Shown one piece after another: positions 18,722 through 23,957 of a stretch of DNA of 30,852 nt. The notes beneath the pieces are model-generated. The model was not told the origin of the DNA. It did no database searches and was given only the letters and a program-made list of their open reading frames with translations. Position 1 is the stretch's first letter. The number at the start of each line of letters is the position of its first letter. Source of the DNA: a virus; the IMG/VR virus record IMGVR_UViG_3300044302_002208, positions 1 through 30,852 of that record; one strand, written 5' to 3'. The position numbers and the translations under genes are program-made.

Positions 18722-18811
18722 TTTTCTAATTCTACACATATCGTTTCAACCTGCTATAGTGAGAAAAAACAAATATTTTTATTAAGTATATTGTTACAAG
18801 TAAAGTTGCCA

Positions 18812-18874
18812 TCGAGGGGCAGAAAGTTAGGGATACATAATAGTATAACGCAGAAACGCAAACCTAATACTCGA
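18812..18874 (+). ncRNA. Putative structured RNA element: nested stems
   Basis: TCGAG (18812-18816) pairs with CTCGA (18870-18874). Inside, GTTAGG (18826-18831) pairs with CCTAAT (18863-18868), and inside that ATAC/GTAT (18833-18836 with 18843-18846) closes an ATAATA loop, leaving an unpaired AACGCAGAAACGCAAA stretch with a repeated ACGCA. Each stem is short, so the fold is less certain than its left neighbour. The ordered nesting in a gene-free region suggests one larger RNA. Confidence 0.35.
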
Positions 18875-19088
18875 GGACCTTAGAACAGTAAAAATTAGAA
18901 AAAATAGCTTTCCAAGCAGTGTGGCTCGTTATAACCAAAAGGGCAAGAAACAGGTACTAAACAATAAACAATACCTACCTTAAATATACCCATTCTTTTA
19001 CTGATTAAATAGGTAAATTATTAACAGTATATTCTAAGGGAATACACACAGAATTCTATGGGGAGCCGCGTTTAACCCCCCAAACACT

Positions 19089-19172
19089 ATATATTGTGTA
19101 TGTGTGTGCGTATACAATATATTGTGTGCATGTTGTCCTTGTCTACATATTGTATGTACAACATATGGACTA
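19089..19172. repeat. Three 28-bp-spaced ATATTGT iterons with a strong hairpin; origin candidate
   Basis: ATATATTGTGT occurs at 19089 and again at 19117, and ACATATTGTATGT at 19145; the shared ATATTGT starts at 19091, 19119 and 19147, a spacing of exactly 28 bp. The first unit also forms a 14-bp stem: ATATATTGTGTATG (19089-19102) with CGTATACAATATAT (19109-19122), two wobble pairs, loop TGTGTG. ACAATATATTGT (19114-19125) is a perfect palindrome. AT-rich, phased iterons are typical of protein-bound origins or operators. No replication initiator is recognised in the window. Confidence 0.5.
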
Positions 19173-19256
19173 ATATAACCACCTTGTACTTGTTTTAATT
19201 CTTTCTAAGAGGGTGTATGGGTGTCTAAACAATCTAAACAAAATAATTTAAAAACA

Positions 19257-19289
19257 TGTAACCATTTAGTAACCAAAGTAGTCTAAGTG
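19257..19289 (+). promoter_or_regulatory. Rightward bipartite promoter element, copy 1
   Basis: TGTAACC (19257-19263), 16 bases, then AGTCTAAGTG (19280-19289). The same boxes at the same spacing occur at 19924, 21901 and 23032. An AAC-containing -35 and a GTCTAA -10 at about this spacing are features of ECF-sigma promoters. The next gene starts 24 bases after the second box with its own AAGGGG site. This would be the first promoter of the rightward gene cluster. Confidence 0.65.
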
Positions 19290-19312
19290 TTGTAAGCAAA
19301 AAAGGGGACGAT

Positions 19313-19660
19313 ATGAAAGCATATAAAGTAACTAGAACAATGACGCAGGAATTTATTTCTTTCGGCAAGAATAAAGAAGAGGCGATAAATAATTCCTACA
19401 ACTATGACTACATGAATCTAAGTTTTCTAGCCACAGACAGTATGGCTCAGGGAGAAGTAGTCGGAGGAAGTTCAAAAGCTCAGGTTATAAACGATGTTGT
19501 AATTATTAAACAACGAGGTAGTGATTACAGAGACTATATCAGAGATATTGAAGAGCTTATTGAGAAAGGTGCAAACATTCTCATAGAAGACTGGGAAGGT
19601 AACTTAAAGACTTTAGAGACCTTTAGAAAAGAAAACAACATCTGCTTTACCAAAGAGTAG
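19313..19660 (+). CDS. Hypothetical early protein (115 aa)
   Basis: Unrecognised, probably small and soluble. The N-terminus (MKAYKVTRTMTQEFISFGKN followed by KEEAINNS) has the form 'MKxYxVxRT...EEAxxxA' also seen in the next gene, suggesting a shared small alpha/beta fold. The C-terminal half is acidic and helical (YIRDIEELIEKGANILIEDW). The start is fixed by AAAAGGGGACGAT just before ATG. It is the first gene after promoter copy 1, so it is likely among the earliest expressed; such proteins often act on host functions, but no function can be assigned. Confidence 0.7.
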   Translation: MKAYKVTRTMTQEFISFGKNKEEAINNSYNYDYMNLSFLATDSMAQGEVVGGSSKAQVINDVVIIKQRGSDYRDYIRDIEELIEKGANILIEDWEGNLKTLETFRKENNICFTKE

Positions 19661-19671
19661 TAAACCTCTCG

Positions 19672-19711
19672 GAAGATATTCGAAAGGGTATCTTCTAGGA
19701 GCTTTAAGCTC
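19672..19711 (+). other. Two hairpins between early genes
   Basis: GAAGATA (19672-19678) pairs with TATCTTC (19689-19695), and GAGCT (19699-19703) pairs with AGCTC (19707-19711). Neither is followed by a U-run. They lie in the 71-base gap before the 58-aa gene and could stabilise or separate the messages. Confidence 0.4.
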
Positions 19712-19731
19712 AACAAAGAAAAGGGGACTAA

Positions 19732-19908
19732 ATGAAAAAATACAGAGTAGTAAGAACATTAGTAGAAACAGGAGAAATCCAAGCTAATAGTGAAGAAGAG
19801 GCATACGAAATAGCTGATAAGAATGCGATAGAAGATATTAAATTTATCGCCCAACCATTTGGTTTTGAAGTTAGCCAAATTAAATACGATGTATTGGAGA
19901 ATTACTAA
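19732..19908 (+). CDS. Hypothetical small protein (58 aa)
   Basis: It starts MKKYRVVRTLVETGEIQANS and continues EEEAYEIADKNA, the 'xYxV...TGEIxAxSEEEAYxxA' pattern of a small beta-beta-alpha fold common in phage orphan proteins. The preceding 115-aa protein shares the opening. AAAAGGGGACTAA lies before the ATG. Function is unknown. Confidence 0.7.
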   Translation: MKKYRVVRTLVETGEIQANSEEEAYEIADKNAIEDIKFIAQPFGFEVSQIKYDVLENY

Positions 19909-19921
19909 AAAATAAATAAAT

Positions 19922-19947
19922 TATGTAACCTCTTCGGAGGTTACATA
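19922..19947 (+). other. Strong UUCG hairpin overlapping promoter copy 2
   Basis: An 11-bp perfect stem, TATGTAACCTC with GAGGTTACATA, is capped by TTCG with a C-G closing pair, the classic extra-stable cUUCGg loop. It follows the 58-aa gene by 13 bases. There is no U-run after it, but it could end or protect the upstream message. Its 5' arm contains the TGTAACC box of the promoter element. Confidence 0.7.
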
Positions 19948-19956
19948 GTCTAAATA
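19924..19956 (+). promoter_or_regulatory. Rightward bipartite promoter element, copy 2
   Basis: TGTAACC (19924-19930), 16 bases, AGTCTAAATA (19947-19956). The gene at 19979 begins 23 bases further on, nearly the same distance as for copy 1. The spacer is a hairpin loop and arm, unlike the other copies, so only the boxes and their distance are conserved. Confidence 0.6.
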
Positions 19957-19978
19957 ATAGAAAAGAAAAGGGGAGACA

Positions 19979-20185
19979 ATGAAGAGAAGAGTAGAATTCA
20001 AATTCTATCTAGATATAGAAGGAGAAACAGAAGAACAAATCAAGAATGGGGTTAGATACACGGTTGAACTAATTCAAAACATGGAAGAATTAGAAGACTA
20101 TGAGCCATTAATTGAGCCGTATCAATGGAGAGACTTAGAGAATGACGGAGATTACAGCTACATAAATAACGCAGATTTACTATAA
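19979..20185 (+). CDS. Hypothetical small acidic protein (68 aa)
   Basis: It starts MKRRVEFKFYLDIEGETEEQ; a beta-strand-like start is followed by an acidic helix and an acidic C-terminus (WRDLENDGDYSYINNADLL). AAAAGGGGAGACA precedes the ATG. First gene of the second rightward unit. Function is unknown. Confidence 0.7.
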   Translation: MKRRVEFKFYLDIEGETEEQIKNGVRYTVELIQNMEELEDYEPLIEPYQWRDLENDGDYSYINNADLL

Positions 20186-20210
20186 AGTAAAAGAAAGAAA
20201 GGGAAGAACA

Positions 20211-20588
20211 ATGACTAAAGAAGAATATAAATACACCTATCAAGTGGACAAGTTAGGGACAAAGCTACGTGAATTCTATGACGGAATCCACATACAAAAG
20301 CAGGATATAGAGAGAACTTATAACGATGAGAAAAGTTATACAAAGATTTCTTATACTGCAAAAGGTTGGTGGGGTAGTGATAATTTTACTCTATTCAGAG
20401 ATAAAAGAGTCACAAGGAATAGAGATGACGGAGCTTGGAGAGTTTCTTGGTCTAGTGGTGGTTTTGATGATGAAATCGGAATCATTGACAGACTAGAAAC
20501 AGTTCAACAAATCATGGAAGATATGAAATGTTTTCTAGAGTATGGAACATTCTTATTTGAAGACGAGACCACAGAAGAGGAGGAATAA
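20211..20588 (+). CDS. Hypothetical early protein (125 aa)
   Basis: Unrecognised. The centre is rich in W, G, S and R (AKGWWGSDNFTLFRDKRVTR, then GAWRVSWSSGGFDDE), suggesting a beta-rich domain. The C-terminus is a helix ending in TTEEEE, whose codons carry the GAGGAGGAA ribosome site of the next gene (stop and start overlap as TAATG). AAAGGGAAGAACA precedes its own ATG. Confidence 0.7.
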   Translation: MTKEEYKYTYQVDKLGTKLREFYDGIHIQKQDIERTYNDEKSYTKISYTAKGWWGSDNFTLFRDKRVTRNRDDGAWRVSWSSGGFDDEIGIIDRLETVQQIMEDMKCFLEYGTFLFEDETTEEEE

Positions 20589-20782
20589 TGGGGAAAGTAA
20601 CAGTAGAAGTAGCAGTTAAAAAGACTTACGTTATAAATGGATTGCAACGCAACGAAATTTATGACCTAGTTAATGATGAACATACACAAATGTTATATCT
20701 AGAAGATATCAAGGCAGGAAATTTTGAAGATGAATTTGTTGACCAAGATATAAAGATAGTAAGCACAATGGAGGAGGAATAA
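20588..20782 (+). CDS. Hypothetical small acidic protein (64 aa)
   Basis: It starts MGKVTVEVAVKKTYVINGLQ, with alternating residues that predict beta strands, followed by an acidic half ending MEEE. It is coupled to both neighbours by TAATG overlaps with the GAGGAGGAA ribosome site inside the preceding gene. No domain is recognised. Confidence 0.7.
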   Translation: MGKVTVEVAVKKTYVINGLQRNEIYDLVNDEHTQMLYLEDIKAGNFEDEFVDQDIKIVSTMEEE

Positions 20783-20937
20783 TGGCTTTATATATTGAAC
20801 AAGTAGCAGAAAGAGATAGTTATTATTGCGATATTTGTTTTAAAGATATACCTAAAGACACAACAGTAGATAATTTAGATTTAGGTTTTGAGACAATAGG
20901 TAATTATGACATTAAACACAGAGATTGTGAGGAATAA
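20782..20937 (+). CDS. Small zinc-binding protein (51 aa)
   Basis: It has YYCDICFKDIP (C16, C19) and near the C-terminus KHRDCEE (H46, C49), a C-x2-C...H-x2-C set suited to one zinc ion. It begins in TAATG after GAGGAGGAA and ends in GAGGAATAATG, overlapping the next gene. Probably a small treble-clef or ribbon protein; function is unknown. Confidence 0.65.
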   Translation: MALYIEQVAERDSYYCDICFKDIPKDTTVDNLDLGFETIGNYDIKHRDCEE

Positions 20938-21308
20938 TGAAACTACACCATACAAAATATAAAGCTAACTATAAAGAATATATACTAGACACCCTTGACT
21001 ATTGGGACGGAGAAGAAAAAGCACTAACGAATGACGATGAGAAAATAAAACATATCTTCAACCGTTTTTATAGAGAGTATGGGTGGGCTATTGAAAGACA
21101 CGGAAAGCTAAAGGCAATGTCCGAGTGGCTTTCAGGTCTAGCTTTAGACATTCCATATTGGAATGAAGATATAGTAGACCTAGCAGTAGATATGGGCAGC
21201 ATAGAAGAAAATCCTAGTGACAAATTACAAGCGAAAGTAATTAATAATTACTGGGACTTCATGGCGAATATAATCTTAGGATTTGAGCCGAAAGAAAAGG
21301 GGGAATAA
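20937..21308 (+). CDS. Conserved-type phage hypothetical protein (123 aa)
   Basis: The pattern (REYGWAIERHGKLKAMSEWLSG, then DIVDLAVDMG, then INNYWDFMANIILGF) matches a family of uncharacterised phage proteins I recall from other environmental phages, in which E-Y-G-W, W-L-x-G-L and N-Y-W-x-x-M-A are conserved. It is mainly helical and acidic. It is coupled by TAATG on both sides. No biochemical role is known to me. Confidence 0.7.
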   Translation: MKLHHTKYKANYKEYILDTLDYWDGEEKALTNDDEKIKHIFNRFYREYGWAIERHGKLKAMSEWLSGLALDIPYWNEDIVDLAVDMGSIEENPSDKLQAKVINNYWDFMANIILGFEPKEKGE

Positions 21309-21460
21309 TGGATAAGTTGCAGACTCTTCCACTTAGAGAAGATATAGATTTTAGTTGTAAAACTTGTGGTATGGAACTTCTTTATGTTGGTAGTAAAGAT
21401 AAATATGAGTTTGGCGTATGCGTTTATAAAGATTGTGAAGAATACGAGGAGGAGAAATAA
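21308..21460 (+). CDS. Small zinc-ribbon protein (50 aa)
   Basis: Two cysteine pairs, SCKTCGMELL (C17, C20) and GVCVYKDCEEY (C38, C43), give a zinc-ribbon layout. It ends EYEEEK, the codons of which hold the GAGGAGGAGA ribosome site of the next gene. Function is unknown; it is one of several tiny cysteine-rich proteins in this cluster. Confidence 0.65.
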   Translation: MDKLQTLPLREDIDFSCKTCGMELLYVGSKDKYEFGVCVYKDCEEYEEEK

Positions 21461-21585
21461 TGTTCAGTAATGTATTTAGATACATAGATGAGCTTACTTG
21501 TTCAGAAGAACTAGAAGAAATAATCCAATCTTCTAAAGATAGATTATTTTTATTGAGCTTAAGAGAATGGGACGAGGAGGAATAA
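21460..21585 (+). CDS. Hypothetical small protein (41 aa)
   Basis: A short helical protein (ELEEIIQSSKDRLFLLSLRE) ending DEEE. It begins in a TAATG overlap preceded by GAGGAGGAG, a strong ribosome site. It is the last gene before a gene-free stretch with two hairpins. Confidence 0.55.
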   Translation: MFSNVFRYIDELTCSEELEEIIQSSKDRLFLLSLREWDEEE

Positions 21586-21587
21586 AT

Positions 21588-21647
21588 AGACACAATCCCC
21601 TTTGTGTCTCTCTAAGGGCTACTTGTTTTGCATTGTGCAGGTAGCCC
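21588..21647 (+). terminator. Tandem hairpins after the second early unit; possible terminator
   Basis: AGACACAA (21588-21595) pairs with TTGTGTCT (21602-21609), 8 bp around TCCCCT, followed by CTCTAA rather than a clean U-run. GGGCTAC (21616-21622) pairs with GTAGCCC (21641-21647), with an inner TGCA/TGCA pair. They begin three bases after a stop codon, where a terminator would sit; a processing or stability element is equally possible. Confidence 0.45.
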
Positions 21648-21680
21648 ATAGGGAAACATAAGAAAGAAAGAGAAGGAAGA

Positions 21681-21896
21681 ATGAAAAGATATAGCTATAA
21701 CTTTGATGACAAAGAAACTATTACATTGAAGGGCAAGGGATTGAAGGAGGCATTGAGACAGTTCAGGTCACAAAATCCTAAGCAGCTTGAAACAAATGTT
21801 TCTTATATCAATAAGAACGGAAAAGAAATAGACAGAACTATAAGACTAAGAGAAGTGAACATCGGTATTGATAGACACGGAAATATAATTAGATAA
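21681..21896 (+). CDS. Hypothetical basic protein (71 aa)
   Basis: It starts MKRYSYNFDDKETITLKGKG, continues with a basic helix (LKEALRQFRSQNPKQLE), and ends in strands rich in R and K (NGKEIDRTIRLREVNIG, IDRHGNIIR). AGAAGGAAGA precedes the ATG. The basic charge stands out among acidic neighbours. Function is unknown; nucleic-acid binding is possible. Confidence 0.65.
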   Translation: MKRYSYNFDDKETITLKGKGLKEALRQFRSQNPKQLETNVSYINKNGKEIDRTIRLREVNIGIDRHGNIIR

Positions 21897-21900
21897 AGTT

Positions 21901-21933
21901 TGTAACCTTTATACACAAAAGAAAGTCTAAGTA
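21901..21933 (+). promoter_or_regulatory. Rightward bipartite promoter element, copy 3
   Basis: TGTAACC (21901-21907), 16 bases, AGTCTAAGTA (21924-21933). Only two bases separate the second box from an ATG at 21936, so a transcript starting about seven bases after GTCTAA would be nearly leaderless for that ORF. The -10 side also matches copies 1 and 4 beyond the box (followed by TATGAAAG or similar). Confidence 0.65.
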
Positions 21934-21935
21934 AT

Positions 21936-22043
21936 ATGAAAGAAAAGTTAGAGAAGTTAAGAGAGGTAGAAAAAATTATTTCCTATCTTGAAGGACAGCT
22001 TGAACAATTAGAAGAAGAACTAACGAAGGGAAAAAATATATGA
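21936..22043 (+). CDS. Tiny coiled-coil ORF (35 aa)
   Basis: It encodes MKEKLEKLREVEKIISYLEG followed by QLEQLEEELTKGKNI, a near-ideal heptad helix with L/I at a and d positions. The ATG has no ribosome site but lies at the expected transcription start of promoter copy 3, so it could be translated leaderless. Its stop overlaps the next ATG (ATATGA). Confidence 0.5.
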   Translation: MKEKLEKLREVEKIISYLEGQLEQLEEELTKGKNI

Positions 22044-22219
22044 AACTATACGAAATAATTGATACTAAATACAATACTAATTTAGGTATGTACATAACTC
22101 ATATTGGAGAGGAATATTTAAACTTCCCTAAAGATATACAAGATAGTTATGACAAGCTACAAGAACAGTTAGGTCTGGACATTCCAGATGAAGAAGAACA
22201 GTTAGTAAATAATGGGTAA
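22040..22219 (+). CDS. Hypothetical small protein (59 aa)
   Basis: It starts MKLYEIIDTKYNTNLGMYIT and ends with an acidic tail (IPDEEEQLVNNG). GAAGGG about 10 bases before the ATG serves as ribosome site; the start overlaps the coiled-coil ORF stop. No domain is recognised. Confidence 0.6.
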   Translation: MKLYEIIDTKYNTNLGMYITHIGEEYLNFPKDIQDSYDKLQEQLGLDIPDEEEQLVNNG

Positions 22220-22361
22220 TGCAGGAACGCCTTATACTTTAACTTTTTATATTGTTGCTGAAGATATTGAACAAGCAATAAATGAATTGGACCAAATGAC
22301 ATTTAAAGAAAAATTAAATTACCTTAGTCAATTAAGTAACGAACAAGAAAGAGAGGAATAA
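22212..22361 (+). CDS. Hypothetical small protein (49 aa)
   Basis: It encodes MGNAGTPYTLTFYIVAEDIE and a helical remainder ending QEREE. It overlaps the upstream gene by eight bases; the C-terminal codons (GAGAGGAATAA) provide the ribosome site of the following gene. Part of the third early unit; function is unknown. Confidence 0.55.
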   Translation: MGNAGTPYTLTFYIVAEDIEQAINELDQMTFKEKLNYLSQLSNEQEREE

Positions 22362-22365
22362 ATAT

Positions 22366-22608
22366 ATGATTGAAGTAGAGGAAGTAAAAATATTAGTAGC
22401 AACTAGATATGGTAACGCACTTGACGAAATCATTACAAGATTAAATGAGTACGCCAACCAATGTGAAGGTATCCAAGACCTGCACATTCTAGACTATGAA
22501 ACACACGACATCGTAAAAATAAATAGTAAAGATACTGAAATTATGATGAGGAAGAATGCAACTTGGAAGAGCAGAATCAAGTTAGCTAACTGGGAGATAG
22601 ATAAATAA
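22366..22608 (+). CDS. Hypothetical small protein (80 aa)
   Basis: An alternating beta/alpha pattern: EVKILVATRYG, a helix (ALDEIITRLNEYANQ), then IQDLHILDYETHDIVKI and a basic C-terminal part. GAGAGGAATAAAT precedes the ATG. It is the last gene before the structured gene-free stretch at 22609-22767. No family is recognised. Confidence 0.65.
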   Translation: MIEVEEVKILVATRYGNALDEIITRLNEYANQCEGIQDLHILDYETHDIVKINSKDTEIMMRKNATWKSRIKLANWEIDK

Positions 22609-22613
22609 TTTAA

Positions 22614-22749
22614 AGATGTCTATTAGTAAGAGTTAAGAACTAGCCCTGTTGCTTAACCACTGAAAGTAGACATCTAGTAGCACATTAATTAGCGTTGAAT
22701 ACATTGCGAAAGCATTAGTAAGGACAATGATTTGTGTGTTACTAGATGT
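22614..22749 (+). ncRNA. Putative structured regulatory RNA with two competing stems
   Basis: AGATGTCTA (22614-22622) pairs perfectly with TAGACATCT (22667-22675). Inside is a hairpin, GTTAAGAAC (22632-22640) with GTT-G-CTTAAC (22648-22657), loop TAGCCCT. A second long stem pairs 22670-22685 (ACATCTAGTAGCACAT) with 22734-22749, 16 bp with two G-U pairs, and encloses a short TGC-GAAA-GCA hairpin. Bases 22670-22675 (ACATCT) are needed by both long stems, since AGATGT occurs at 22614 and at 22744, so only one can form fully. No coding frame with a ribosome site covers the region. It is not a canonical tRNA. Confidence 0.6.
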
Positions 22750-22767
22750 TTAATAGAAAAGGAAACA

Positions 22768-22989
22768 ATGGATAGAAGGTTTGAACTAATTAAATTAGCG
22801 GCCAAAGAAAGTAACATGTGGGAAGTTAATAACCCTCGTGTTATAAAAATATTGACAATGATAATGAAGTTGGTAGAAGAAGACGAAACCTTAGATGAAA
22901 GTCAGATTGAACAAATATTTTTTTACATCAATGTAACTACAAAACTATGGGGAAGAGAAGATATGACCGTTGATATATATGATAAATAA
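22768..22989 (+). CDS. Hypothetical protein (73 aa)
   Basis: I place the start at ATG 22768, after AAAGGAAACA; an upstream TTG at 22732 is open but lies in the RNA stem and lacks a ribosome site. The protein is helical and acidic (LVEEDETLDESQIEQIFFYI). It directly follows the competing-stem RNA, so that RNA is in its leader and may control it. Function is unknown. Confidence 0.65.
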   Translation: MDRRFELIKLAAKESNMWEVNNPRVIKILTMIMKLVEEDETLDESQIEQIFFYINVTTKLWGREDMTVDIYDK

Positions 22990-23031
22990 ATCTAGAGTTT
23001 TAGTAGAGATTTTAAAAAATAAAAAAAAAGA

Positions 23032-23064
23032 TGTAACCTTTTTGAAACTAAAACAGTCTAAGTA
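23032..23064 (+). promoter_or_regulatory. Rightward bipartite promoter element, copy 4
   Basis: TGTAACC (23032-23038), 16 bases, AGTCTAAGTA (23055-23064), followed by TTGTGAAAGTAAAAAG, close to the sequence after copies 1 and 3. The gene at 23094 starts 30 bases after the box. It opens the last and longest rightward unit, which ends with the Rad52-like gene. Confidence 0.65.
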
Positions 23065-23093
23065 TTGTGAAAGTAAAAAGTAAAGGGGAAGAT

Positions 23094-23285
23094 ATGAAGT
23101 ATAAGTTTGAAGAAACTTTTAAGGTAGAGTTTGAAATTGAAAGTGAAAGCGAGGCGAAAGCAAGACGTTCTTATTCAGAACTATTTGATAAGAACATACA
23201 ACTTGGTTTTGATAAATGGAAAGACACGGAACTAAAGATACTTGTCGGTAAGTTTAACTTACAAGTAATAGAGGAGGAAGAATGA
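23094..23285 (+). CDS. Hypothetical small protein (63 aa)
   Basis: The start at ATG 23094 is preferred because AAAGGGGAAGAT precedes it; a GTG at 23067 is open but falls just three bases after the promoter box. It begins MKYKFEETFKVEFEIESESE followed by AKARRSY, the recurring small fold of this cluster, and ends EEEE. The last codons (GAGGAGGAAGAATGA) carry the ribosome site for the next gene. Confidence 0.65.
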   Translation: MKYKFEETFKVEFEIESESEAKARRSYSELFDKNIQLGFDKWKDTELKILVGKFNLQVIEEEE

Positions 23286-23422
23286 ATAGACTTGAAAGAC
23301 GCAGGGCTAAATCTAAAAAGCTAGGTGGTACGCAACTGCACCATACAACAATGGGCGGTAAGCTGAAGGCCGAGCAAGACGAAAAAGCACATAACAAAAG
23401 AGCATACAAGGGAGAGGAATAA
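23282..23422 (+). CDS. Small basic protein (46 aa)
   Basis: It begins MNRLERRRAKSKKLGGTQLH and is rich in K, R and H, ending KRAYKGEE. It overlaps the preceding stop by four bases (ATGA) after GAGGAGGAAGA. Its strong positive charge contrasts with the acidic neighbours and suggests nucleic-acid binding. No family is recognised. Confidence 0.6.
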   Translation: MNRLERRRAKSKKLGGTQLHHTTMGGKLKAEQDEKAHNKRAYKGEE

Positions 23423-23550
23423 TGATGAAAGTAAAAATATGCGAGGGTTGTTTAGAAGATGACCAACAAAATAACATTATAACATATAGAGATATGAATT
23501 TTCATAATATTTGTATTGAAGATGTTAAGAAAGTTGAGGGTTGGGAATAA
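23422..23550 (+). CDS. Small zinc-binding protein (42 aa)
   Basis: It encodes MMKVKICEGCLEDDQQNN with C7 and C10, and FHNICIED with H28 and C31: C-x2-C...H-x2-C, the same arrangement as the 51-aa protein at 20782. It is coupled by TAATG overlaps on both sides. Function is unknown. Confidence 0.6.
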   Translation: MMKVKICEGCLEDDQQNNIITYRDMNFHNICIEDVKKVEGWE

Positions 23551-23768
23551 TGGCTAAAGAATATCGTACAGTAAAAGTTCATACAGAGGAATTGCAAGAG
23601 ATATTAGGTGCAAAGTCATTTGTAGTAGAAATAGAACGAGAAGTGTCAGTTGTTGTTAATGCTGATAGCAAAGAACAAGCAGAGGAACACGCTATGGATT
23701 TGTTTGTTGAAAATCCTAACGAACAACTTTTATTAAACAGAGTTGTAGGAGTTACAGAGGAGGAATAA
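23550..23768 (+). CDS. Hypothetical protein (72 aa)
   Basis: I use ATG 23550 (overlapping the previous stop as TAATG) rather than TTG 23541. The centre, VVVNADSKEQAEEHAMDLFV, is the cluster's repeated 'V-x-A-x-S-x-E-x-A-x-x-x-A' motif. It ends TEEE with the ribosome site for the next gene in GAGGAGGAATAAATG. Confidence 0.65.
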   Translation: MAKEYRTVKVHTEELQEILGAKSFVVEIEREVSVVVNADSKEQAEEHAMDLFVENPNEQLLLNRVVGVTEEE

Positions 23769-23954
23769 ATGTTAAAGAAATATATATACAAAGTGAAAGG
23801 CACAATGACAGTTATGTCAGAAACTTTAGGAGACGCAGATAAAAAGTTAAGCAAGTGGTTAGAGACAGCACCTAATTACATAGACACCACTGAATTTATT
23901 GAGGTACTTGGTTTAGAAAACGGTAAGTGGATAACTATACAAGAGGAGGAATAA
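23769..23954 (+). CDS. Hypothetical protein (61 aa)
   Basis: MLKKYIYKVKGTMTVMSETL and then GDADKKLSKWLE: strand-helix pattern like its neighbours, ending IQEEE. It starts immediately after the previous stop (TAA|ATG). No function can be given. Confidence 0.65.
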   Translation: MLKKYIYKVKGTMTVMSETLGDADKKLSKWLETAPNYIDTTEFIEVLGLENGKWITIQEEE

Positions 23955-23957
23955 ATA

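Larger units (their letters stand above)
18396..19312. other. Gene-free control region between divergent operons
   Basis: No convincing gene lies here: frames are short and lack ribosome sites. From left to right it holds the leftward promoter at 18423, nested inverted repeats at 18466-18570, a TATACT box at 18613-18618 on the plus strand, two RNA-like folds (18657-18721 and 18812-18874), a G4/C6 pairing at 19060-19081, the iteron/hairpin block at 19089-19172, and the first rightward TGTAACC promoter at 19257. Such a region is the natural place for a replication origin, early-regulator operators and possibly a structured non-coding RNA. Confidence 0.7.

Noticed and set aside
22614-22749. tRNA or tmRNA gene in the structured stretch
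   Set aside because: The arm sizes do not fit a cloverleaf, there is no GTTCRANYC T-arm sequence and no CCA-adjacent acceptor; the long stem is 16 bp.
22732-22767. TTG start extending the 73-aa gene upstream
   Set aside because: It falls in the second arm of the long RNA stem and lacks a ribosome site, whereas ATG 22768 has AAAGGA.
19257-23064. CRISPR or other repeat array
   Set aside because: The four repeated elements are far apart and irregularly placed, each just upstream of a gene; they behave as promoters, not as an array.
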